Source: Lyophyllum atratum
Lineage: Eukaryota; Basidiomycota; Agaricomycetes; Agaricales; Lyophyllaceae
Direction: 5' to 3'
DNA length: 64,000 nucleotides
NCBI GenBank assembly: GCA_014905825.1
Contig: JACGCN010000061.1
Location: 150,610-214,609 of the forward strand
Each line of letters begins with the position of its first letter. Within the stretch, counting starts at the first letter, position 1. The translations under genes and the position numbers were made by a program. Positions 1 to 10,442 of this stretch are shown here, in pieces. Under the pieces are notes generated by a model, which did not search any database, was not told the DNA's origin, and saw only the letters and a program-made list of their open reading frames with translations.

Positions 1-1083
1 TTAACCCACTTCGACGTCCTGGGCCCACTCTCCGTTACAACTGTACCTAGTTTCAGGATGCCTTGAACCTTGTGCCTGTTAGCATAGATGGATTGAAAGC
101 GTACGAGTTTCGAAAGGACATGAAATCGAAACCAGTCCCAGACGCAAATAACAAAAAATACAATACACTCCTCCATGCTTTTCATTAATTTAATAGCTAC
201 ACCCCCGCCCCCCTCCCTTCCCCTCCTCCCATTACATACAAATCCAAAAACCACCTCGCGAACCCAAACCAATATATAAATCAGATACTATTCCCAGAAA
301 GAAAAGCGCAGTCTGACAGTGAGTAAGGAGCGTGGTGTGCGTGTGTGTGCGATATAAAAAAAATATTTCTTTTACTTTCTTCCTTCTTCTTCGGGTGTAC
401 ACAACAACAACAACAACAACGCGGTAAGTAGTAGGGGGTGGGTAAGTAGTGGGGAGAACCCAACCTGAGCCAGCGTTGGTGACGGTGCTGCGGATAGTGG
501 TGGTGGTGGTGGTGGTGGTGGTGGTGGTGGTGGCAGTGGTGGTGGTAATCGTAGTGGTAGGGGTGGGGTGGTGGGGTAATCGTAGTGGTGGTGGTGGTGG
601 GTGGTGGTGGTTGTAATGGCCATGATTGCGTGGGGGGAGAATGGGCGTGGCGGATATAAGAATGAGCGCAACCCGCAAAGTGGCAGGGCAACGGGCAAGG
701 TCTGCTGGGCTCAAGCCTACGACGAGCAGGGGGCGGGGGAGGGTGGAGGGTGGAGGGTGGGGAGGGTGGGGAGGGTATATAACAACAACAAATCCAATCA
801 TACATCTCGGTGTTCAGAAAATTAACAAGTCACAAACAGATCACAAGTACACAGGATAAGCAGACACATAGTTGAGGAGTGGGGAGTGGGGACGGGTGGC
901 AGACGCCGATGGGGAGTGGAAGGTGGGCGACGGGCGACGGGCGGGGCATAATTGATGGGCATAATGAGCATGAGGGGCAGGGGGCATAGAGCACTGGGCG
1001 GGTCCGATTAGAGTTGGAACTGGGAGGGCGAAGACGGCAGGGAAAGGATACACGGGAAGAAAAGAGCCGGAGAGCACCGAGAT
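1..1083. other. Gene-free flank with simple repeats
   Basis: I see no supportable gene here. The stretch lies downstream of the bHLH gene, which ends at 1084 on the minus strand, and probably holds its 3' UTR and flank. Proline/histidine/threonine-rich reading frames around 230-830 are translations of the (TGG)n and (CAA)n microsatellites and have no coding features. Confidence 0.6.
401..613. repeat. CAA and TGG microsatellites
   Basis: A short run of CAA/AAC triplets sits at about 401-420. It is followed by a perfect (TGG) run of about 12 units at 498-533 and imperfect TGG-rich sequence to about 613. This is simple-sequence DNA, purine-rich on the plus strand. Confidence 0.9.
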
Positions 1084-2825
1084 CTAGTTCATCTCAACAC
1101 CAACCCCAAGCATATCCATCCCCATCATCCCCCCGCTCCCCATCCTCGGAATCCCCACCGCGCCATACTCAGGCATCCCCGCTCCCACACTCATATAGTC
1201 ACCCACACCCCCCATCCCGACCCCGAGCTCATAGCTCGGCGAATGCGAGCCCCGCGACGACCGCGAGTGCACGCTCCCGCTCCGCTCTCGGTGCTGCTGC
1301 TGCTGCGGCGCGTCCTCGCTCCCCGAAGACGACGTAGGCGATCCAGCGGCCGGCACAGCCGCCGCCCCACTCGCATGTGTGCCCGTAGGGCTCGGCGTCG
1401 GCAGCCCATGCGACGTCGCAGGCGGCGTAAACAGGCTCCGCTGCGCCTGCATCATCATCATCTGCTGGCTACTCCCGTTGGACCCGCCGTTCCCCTGGCC
1501 CTGGTAGTAAGGCCCCCCCGCCGACCCGGGGTTGAAGCCCCTGGACGAAGGCGGCGCCCCTCCGTACATCCCCCACATCTTCTCCTGCTGCTCCTGGTGT
1601 TGTTGGTGCTGGTGATGCTGCTGCTGGATGATCGCGCGCTCCCGCTCCCGGATCTGGATCTCCCTCTCGCGCTCGCGTTCCCGGATCTCCCGCTCCCGCT
1701 CGCGTTCGCGCAGGACGTGGGCGTGCTGCTGCTGGATGTAGGCATGCTGCTGTTGCAGGAGATGTTGTTGCTGGTGGTGGGGGTGGTGTACATGGCCGTG
1801 CCCGTGGTGCGGCAGGCTCTGGGAAGGGTAGTGCTCGTACAGAGCGTCGAACGCCGGGACGTTCGTCGCGCCGCTGCCCATCGAACCAGGACGAGGGAGG
1901 ATGTGTGGGAGACCTGGCGCACCGCCTGTCGATGAGGGAGGGGAGATGCCGTGAGCGAAGGGATTCTGGTGCGTCTTCAGCATCGCGAGCATACGGGGGT
2001 CGTCGAGGCCTCCGGAGGAAGGAACGGTAGGGGAGCCCGAAGATGCAGACGCGTCCAGCACGTCCATCCCGAACTCGTCGTCGCCTAGGACGCCGTCTCC
2101 GCCGACGTATCCTCCGTACCCGACGTTTCCGGATCCTTCCATGTCGTCGTCGTCTTCGCCTTCCTCGGCGCCGGCGACACCGACGATGACTTCGAGTTCG
2201 CCGCCGATGACCATGCCGAAGCCTTCACCACGGACGGGTTCCTCGATGCGCTGGATGCCAGCACGCTCGCGCCACTCATTAAGCTCGCGGCGGAGGGCAT
2301 CGGCCTCGAGTTTAAGAAGACGGAGCTCGCGGGAGGCGAGCATGCGGTGGCGTCGGGAGGCGTGGATGTGGGCTATGGACGAGTTGACGATGGAGGACTT
2401 AGAGGGGCGGCGGATCTGGGACAAGTTGGGGAGAAGCGCTGCAAGGTCCTGTGGGATAATTTAGCATAGATTATGATGTTTCCGGCAGGACGACTTACGA
2501 GGAAACGACCGTTGAGCGTCTCCCGACGTTGACGTTCTACTGCATTGTGGGTGGCACGGCGCTCTGCAGTGTTCGCGCGCCGGCTGGGCTTGCGTTTGAC
2601 CTGTGGTTGAGGTGATGCGTGTGTTTGCTGTGTTGGTGGTGGCTGGGTCTGGCTGGGCATAACAGGGGAGATGGGCGTACGGGGAGGGTTGTTGGTGGTG
2701 CTGTTGGCAGTGGTGGGGGAGGCGGAGGGTTTGGTAGTTGGGTTTGCAGAATCGTGGTCCGAAACAGGCGAGTGTACAGAGGAAGGAGTGGACGGAAGGG
2801 CGATTGGGAGAGTCATAATGGCCAT
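1084..2825 (-). CDS. bHLH transcription factor
   Basis: Two exons: 2825-2499 and 2448-1084, with one 50-nt intron (gtaagt...cacag), give 563 residues. The intron interrupts the bHLH domain. The joined protein reads basic region (AERRATHNAVERQRRETLN), helix 1, loop (IRRPSKSS) and helix 2 (IVNSSIAHIHASRRH) at about residues 78-140. A leucine-spaced coiled-coil extension (LLKLEADALRRELNEW) follows. The H-E-R pattern in the basic region is that of E-box (CANNTG) binders. The N-terminus is Ser/Thr/Pro-rich. The long C-terminal part is low complexity: His/Gln runs, an Arg-Glu repeat near coordinates 1640-1720, and Gly/Ser/Pro tracts. A nuclear DNA-binding regulator is a safe inference; the target pathway is not. 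The start is the first ATG before a proline-rich segment without a nearer alternative. Confidence 0.85.
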
Positions 2826-5800
2826 TTAGTGGTCTATGCAGAGTCGGGTAGTAATAAAGACGAGGGAGATGGGCACAAAGTGACAGGGATTGCAGGGTGG
2901 GTACGCGATTGCTCAGCGGATGCCCAAAGACCTTGAATGCGGGGAGGAGTGGGTTGCTTTTGTGGTTTCGCGAGCAGGGCTCAAGCGATAAGTCGTAGGC
3001 GGGTAGTAAGAGGCCAGCAAGAGTCGCGAGATCTGCCGTGGGTTAGCATACTGTAATTATGCACACTGTGAGCACTCACTCCAGGCGGTGTCCTTGCGGC
3101 GGGGGCTAGGGCGGGAGAGAGAAGGAGGGAGGGGGAGATGGGGGCAATCAGAGGGCCATGGAACGAACAGAAAGAAGAGCCCCAACTCAAACTCATATCT
3201 ATAGCCGAGTCAGGCACAACACTCCCATCACAACAACAACACCCACAAATACGGATTCGGCAACTCACGCGACCCCCTCCCAAATTCGGCCCTTCCCCTT
3301 TTGGTCCTCCATCGGCCCCCCTCCCGACATCTCTCCGGTCTACACTCCGCCAGGTCGCTATAACTACTTCTCACCCCCCGCCCGTCTATCCCTTATCTCT
3401 AGCCGATATCACAACCAATCTAGCCCGCCCCAGCTGACTATGACTCAGGGTTTCCTAGGCTTTCTCCCAACCCGACGCCGGGTACCCCCGCCATCCCACC
3501 ATCGAGCTCGGCCACAACCCGTCGTTGCTACTGATGCCAAACACATCCAAGTTTCCAAGTACCCACTCCATCCCAGCCTTTGACGTCCATATAGATTCCG
3601 GCTGTCTGACTACAAATTGAAATGAGCAGTTGTCCTTCAACGTCTCCTGTGCTTGTTGCTTATTGTAGTCTTGACACTCAAACACTTGAGGACCGGCTAG
3701 CGGACCCCCGAACGCGCTAGCTTTTCTTGGTAGTGGTATATCATATGTATCCTGACAATTTGTTGAGGTTTTGAAAATAGCGTTGTCGTCCTGGAGAACT
3801 CCGAGTCTGCTCCCGCTCACGAAGATTCGGAAGACCTGTCACCGTTCCGCAGCACAAGGCGACGGGCTGACGGGCTCGGGATGCACAGTCACTGCAATGG
3901 AGTAAAGAAGCTCGTTCTAACTGTACTCTAAGGCTCAAACTCAAACTCAGGCTTAGCATCCCTCCATCATCATTACGACAGCTTCGACTTCAGTTAAGAG
4001 CAGAGTGAGTGACGTTACGGTCAGAGCAAGGCCGAGGGGGTGTGTATAATAAGATGGATTCTGGATGGATGGGAACCAGCGGCCCGGCATCCCCCCCTCC
4101 AACCCGCCCACGACACATTCGCTCGGCGGTCTTTAGACCGTCTGTCCAAGCAGCGGGCCTAACAGAGCCAGGACACGGAATTCCGTATCCTTATCACCGC
4201 CCGCCTCCCAGGCGAAAACGAGGCTATGTAATCGCAAGGGCTACCTGTCAATGATAACGCAAGGAGACGAGTCGGCTCCCCATTTCCAAGTCAGCGAGAA
4301 ATATCATATCCAGATAAGCATTATCGATATCGCAGGCCCAGTGAACCCGAATGCGAAGTATCCATCTACTACTTATGCTCAAGGTGACATGGCAGATCCA
4401 CAACGTCAAAGTCTGGTCAGTCGTAACTCAACGTCTTAACCCACCTCGCATTCATTTCAACCCCCCCCTTGTGTCAAGACAAGGCAGACAGGGTCCAGGA
4501 CGTAGATCACAGCACTAGTGGACATAAGCAGCCCTTCTCCGGACCCTCTCGACTGTCTACTCCGACTCGTACTAGCACTAGCACTCATCCACTGACGATC
4601 GCGACCTCCCGCCTCCTCGCAAGATCATATCTCCCACAACCTGTAGGTCTCTCAAAACACAATAATACGCCACCCCCACGCATCACGATCAATCCCTGCT
4701 CAGGCAAATAATCAACTATAACCGGTGATGCCAATTTGTAGGCCTGTCGACCCTTTCCCTCCCTGCCATCGCCATGACAGGACCCTTGTTTGAACTTCCC
4801 ATTTCGACCTCACCTGGACTCCTTGTCAGTGAGCGGAAAAAATGATCAAGGAGAAAATAAAGAGAAAAATGATGGTGTTGATCGCTGCAGGAAAAGACAA
4901 ATTATTGGCAACGACAACAGACAATCGGAAACGTGCGAGAAACGTGGCATTTTTTTTCTCTTTGGCTTTTTTGGTTTTGGTCGTTTCCAGTTCCCGCGGA
5001 TATGAATTTGCAAAACACAAAACGCTTTCGAGTCGGGGTCGGGTCGATCATTGCTCAGACTTGCAACGACGATCAAGCGCAATCTCAGGCCTCAGGGCTC
5101 GCGCGATCGACGTCTCTCCTCCCTACTAAGCTGCAGGACGAGGGCGCGCCTCAACTCAACTCAACTCGGATCGACATGGAAATCGCGAGTGGGACGTAAG
5201 TAGTCTGTCTGGCCCTTATGTCTTTCGCATAGGAGTCCGGCGGCGGGAGTGGCGGGAACGGTCGGGGGCACGGGACCTCCTTTCGCGACGGACCGACGAT
5301 GTCTACGGGAGCAAAACGCGCGAAATCGACCTAAACCATTGCCCTCGGGCCCCCCACCCCCTGTCTTTCTTTTTGACGATCGTACGTTTTTCGACTTCAA
5401 ACTCGAAATCCAGCCGTGAACAACTTTTTTTCTTCTTTCAAGGTCAAGATTCCACAGCAGAGTACAAACCCCATTCACCCGGCCCCCATCCCATTCCCAG
5501 CACTAGCCCAGACCCAGCGTCGATGCAATGCCTGTGGTATCGACGCCCTGATTCACACGGGCCTGAACCCACTCCTACACCGATGATCATGATCATCTCC
5601 TCCCGCTCGCCTAGATAATTTCAGGGAATACTCCCGAGCCGCTACGACCCTACTCGTCTTCACTCCCGCATAGCCGCAGATACCGCAGGCACCGCCGATT
5701 GGACCAAGGTGCCTCGGGGACCTGTCGATGTGGGGAAGGGGTGACGATCCGTGGTCCTGGCTTTGAAACTTTCACGGTGTGGGAGGCAGGGTTGTGCAAA

Positions 5801-8800
5801 TGAACGTAAGTCCACGTTTTGGTGTTCTGGTGTTCCCAGTGGAGAGGGGGGCGAGGCGACCGTAATTAGCTGACCGCGCGATGTATCCAGTGCTTTCCGG
5901 TTCGAATCTGCGCTTAGCTTCGTGCACGATCTCGGGATGTGGAAACGGGTGACGGTTCCGTTCGCCTCTGCCTTTTCAGCGCGAGGTCGATCACGGTTCT
6001 CAAGCGAATTCGAAGACGTACGTGGCGTACTGGGGTCTCGGCTCCGGGTTGAGGAGGGGAGGACGTGGATGGGTTGGTACCGCGCTGCTGTGACGTGAGT
6101 GGAACCACTCGGCACGTTAAGATCGATTCCCGGGCGGGTACGCCCTCCCTTTCGCGGAGGCCGGCGAAAACGGGTGGTACCTACTTTACTCGGTATGATG
6201 TGTACCCCCACGTCTGAGCCGTATTCCCCGCAATTGACTGTGATCCAGGACGTTTCGTTCTTATCGTTCATATATCTTTCGATCGAAACGAACTCATTCT
6301 CGGTCCCACCGGAGACGGTGGTAAACGAAAACACTATCTTGGTATGTAAGTCGGGCTGCCTCCATCCCTTACCACGATGTCCCGACATTTCAATAGTCCC
6401 ACTCTTCCGCCTTTGATATCCCGGCGAAGCCCCTGTTGTGGACCTCCGTACTTTCACCGCGGGTCCAGGCCGGTGGCTATCTCGTTGTTTCGTATTTTCC
6501 TTTCATCCCCTAGCGCCTTTGATCCCTTTTCGCCGCAGACGTGGCTTGATATCTTCATGTCCCAACGCGTTTGTCGCCCCCGGTCCGCACATTGCGTGTG
6601 CTATCACCGATCTCACCCCCTTTTCAATCTCAATGCGATCATTGTGTTGTGGTGGCTAAGTGTCCAACCCTCTCTATTCAGTTCTTAGGTTCCTATCTTT
6701 GTGGCGTGTTTGTCCGCGCCTTGGATCCGTTGTGTAGGCGGGCTGCAACGTCGATGCCTATCATTTCGAACCCGTGTTCCTGCCATGTATGGGTTCATTT
6801 CGTTCATCCCCCTCGTTGTGGTTTTCATCTTGTTTGGATTTTGTCTTGCGCTTCTATCCTCGATTCACGGTGCCCCGTTTCGCTCATTCTATTTGTTCTT
6901 CTCATCCTCTCTCTCTCTTTCATGCTCTCAACAAATCGGGCCGTAGGTCCGCTTCCGAGTTCCATTCCACTCCACCCAGTATTTTTGTCTCTTTCACAGG
7001 CGCGTGACGCTACGGGGGCTCTTCAGTCGAAACCATCTTGAGCCTCCGGATTCGCGAAAGCTGCACCCCGCTGGCAGGCACCCTGCCTCCAGTAAAGAGT
7101 CCTCGCTGTTTTAAACAGTCCAACTGATCAAACGCTAGGCTCAATGATTCGTGTTACTCCATTCGCAGTCCCTCTTCGCAAACCCATCTCTTCAGGACTA
7201 CGAAGATACGCTTCGGTCATTCCTCGCTGTTATTTTGACGGGCAGGGAATGCCAGCGCATAACCTTCGAAAGTCGACTACAGCTGCGGGGGCTGTCTGCG
7301 GTGCTGATTAATCGCAAATGTGACTGGCGTCAACTTCGCTGTCAGTCGTCTTTTCGTCTCCCTTTCTACTCTTAGTCAGTTGAATCGTGAGGAGAGCAGG
7401 TCGGACCAAAGTTGTCATTTGCCGAAGTCCAACATGGAATTAGGGCCATCCTGTTCATCAGTTGTAACTGACCCCACGATATCGAGCAGGCAAGCAAACA
7501 CCGGGGCCTATTTACAATACATCAAGGCCGAGAACATAGTACGTCCATGTTTTGTTCATGAGTGAAAGGACCCCAAAACTGCCTAGATCGAACCTTGCCT
7601 CCAGGTCTCTAGAGAGGCAGGGACTGGCAGTTAGAGCGGTGCCGGAGCCCTGAACATCCAACCAACCGCCCCTGTCCTGCTGTTTTCGTTCGAAGCCATT
7701 TCTGCCATCTCACATGCCAAAACATTTCTGGATGGCTCGGAGAAACGACTGCTCCTATGTATAGCCCGACTGGAGGCGAAAATAGCTATGGGCGGCCTCG
7801 GCGCGCAGAGATACACTTCAGGATCTTTACTTGCCCCGGTTCCGGTTCGAAGGGAAAGTTCGATGTTGGGCATTGCTGATGGTAATGCCTCACCTGCTAT
7901 TGGCTGGAGGGGAGGCGAGTCGCCCGGCCGGCCTATTTTTCTTTTGTCTCTTGACATGCTTTTTGCACGACACCTGGACTGCGATATCACGAGGACTTCT
8001 GTTACTCCGTGTGGGGTGCGTTCATTATCCTGGCACACACACAATTTCAGTAATAATCTTGTGCTTTCAATGAGCGCAGGCCTCGCATGCGGTGGCGGTT
8101 AAGCCCAGGCCACCTCGATGTATTGAGGTTATTCTTGACGCTGTATACGACATTGACGGCACCTTTTCTCATCAGTTACATCCATCCCCCGCGAGGAGCG
8201 GCGCTGCACCCCGATGCCCGAGTGTCTGCTTCTACACGTAAACAGACCTGGGATGTACGGACAGAACACAACTTAACGACATTCAATGAGAGATCATGAG
8301 CGTCATGAGGCTCGCTTATGAGGAGCTCTAGCTGGACAGCGGGAGCATGGGGATGATCTCAGTGCAGTGTTCCCGTGCTCAGACGGGCAGAATGCAGAAC
8401 GATGACTTGATGATGACGGATGTTTTCCCAGAAGGAGAACAAGTCCTTCATTTGCTGTGAGAAAAAAAATGGGCATATATTTGATGTCGACGTCTTCCTG
8501 TCGGGCAGCTCGGACGATCGAACTTCTCCTGCTCCAGTCGGAGGGATGTGACGGACCGGGTGCAGTCAGGCTTCTCTGGAATACGTTATCTAGAGTCTAA
8601 CTTGGGCAACGCCTTGGCACTTGGTTGGAAATAGACTGGCATACCGGTGATCGCGAGTTTAAGATCCGTATGTATCTCCCCTTATCCTAGATCTAGAGTT
8701 GGCTGCATTGACGATTGGGCGCATCAGCGCATCAAATGCGGGGAAGATTGCATCCATCTCTACCGATGTTCTGGAGGCGCGATGCGCTTTCTCGACTCAG

Positions 8801-10442
8801 CTGTGCAGGGCCAAGCCGCGAGATCCGTTTTTACAGACTGTTCTAACGCAATTCGGACGCCGGTTGAAGCTCGGTGTTTTCGCGCTGCTTCCGCCGCTGC
8901 GGCTCGCAGTCACGGATTTGTATCTCCCAGTTATGGGCCTCAGGCTCTCACATTCGCGAAGTAGGTAGCCGACATTCGTACTCAGCTGGCTGGACATCAA
9001 TCAGTGGTGATCATTGAATATTGATCTTGAACCCTCTCAAGTGAGTCCGATCGCGTCATGGGATTGCCTTTAGCCAACTTTGTAACGGTGCCGAGGCCGA
9101 AGCATCAATCCTTCCTGGTGAACTGGAGGTATGTCAGTAACTTTGTCCACAGTAAAGAAGTGGAGGCTTCACTGACATCGGGTACTTCATATCATTATTA
9201 CAATGTCGATATCGCACGATAGTATCCGCCTCATGAAATTACCCATCTAATTTCCATATGCTACTAGAGATTTCAAATATTTCCTCGCCAGTGAAGGCCA
9301 AGCCTGTTCACTACATTTTCATTTAAAAACTTGTCTAAAACTTTTAAGCCGATGCCCTGATCGGCTTCGACATTCTGTAAGTCGTGTAACGTCTCAACTT
9401 TGATCAACAAATGAACATCTGAACATGAGAGCTAGTTGTCCATCACCATGTCATGGCGTGAAAGATGCATGTGATAGTCGGTTGCTGTTGAGTAACTTAC
9501 ATCCGAGTCTTCTGGATGGAACAAGCTCATATCAACTTTTAGGGATTCTCGTAGATAAGCCATGGACAGCGCTGGAGTCGGTAATTCGTTGATTGGACGT
9601 TATCATGTTATCAAAAGAGAACTCCGTACGTCGACGTCTACCCAGATTGCACTACGGCCGTGGAATGCTAAATCCGCTAGTAGTCCGCCTCGAGGAGATT
9701 TATGCGAGCTATGACCCTGGATATTTCTTCAGATTTCAAATCTTTCGCTCATCAACTGCGACCGAAGTTACGGAGAGGCCATGCACCATCGCCAGGCGCC
9801 CATCTGCATCACTGTATGCAAATTTTCCGAAGGAAACGAGGCTAATGTCCGAGGAATACATATTGAAAACTGCAAAAAAAATTAGGGACAACGATTTCTA
9901 GTACTTGATCTTCGGGCCAAGGTTCGAGCCTCATGATGAGTAAAGGAAAATCGACAGTATTTTCAGGGCTTATCATTTCCCTGCCAACAGCTCTGTACAT
10001 GAATATCGGTTTCGTCCTGGTCACAGGAACGAGGCATCAACGCGACCCGTTGCGCTGGAAAGTCGAGCAGGCTCGAGCCTGAGATTCATTACTAACGACC
10101 CTCGGACATAGAAAGGATGTCTCGAGACTGATGATCGTTAGCGAAAGAGATTTCCGCCGAGCGACACGTGTCAAGGTCTGAAGAATATGCGTTGGGATCC
10201 TCAGGATCGATCCTTGATAGAGCCCTGCCGGCGGTTGGTCTGACCCCACACGGTGATTCCACCAGGGCCTGAGGACAAGCCCTAACGTCCGATACACAGC
10301 ATATCCATACGCTGTCGTGTTTCTATCGCCGACACACCACAATCGAAAATATCTTAGGCTCGAGCACGAACCTATCTGAAGGTGACGCAGGGTATACTTC
10401 GAAATCAACCCTAGACACGTAGCGATAAAATCGTAAGAACAG
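2826..10442. other. 7.6-kb stretch without a supportable gene
   Basis: Both strands have only scattered frames of about 60-265 codons. None shows a family motif, consistent codon use or a chain of splice sites. The longest is a minus-strand frame at 5660-6457; another is at 3455-3820. Base composition drifts: the plus strand is pyrimidine-rich around 6370-7060 and AT-richer around 9000-9900. The first few hundred bases above 2825 should hold the bHLH promoter. The rest could be decayed transposon DNA or lineage-specific genes too divergent to recognise. Confidence 0.5.

Noticed and set aside
1243..1935. 230-codon Arg/Pro-rich plus-strand frame
   Set aside because: Antisense to the low-complexity part of the bHLH gene; composition is a shadow of CAG/CTG and CGN repeats.
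3455..3820. 121-codon minus-strand frame
   Set aside because: No recognisable motif, splice context or promoter; kept out as unsupported.
5660..6457. 265-codon minus-strand frame in the empty block
   Set aside because: No family motif, no conserved domain pattern and irregular composition. It could be a species-specific gene, but nothing in the sequence supports it.
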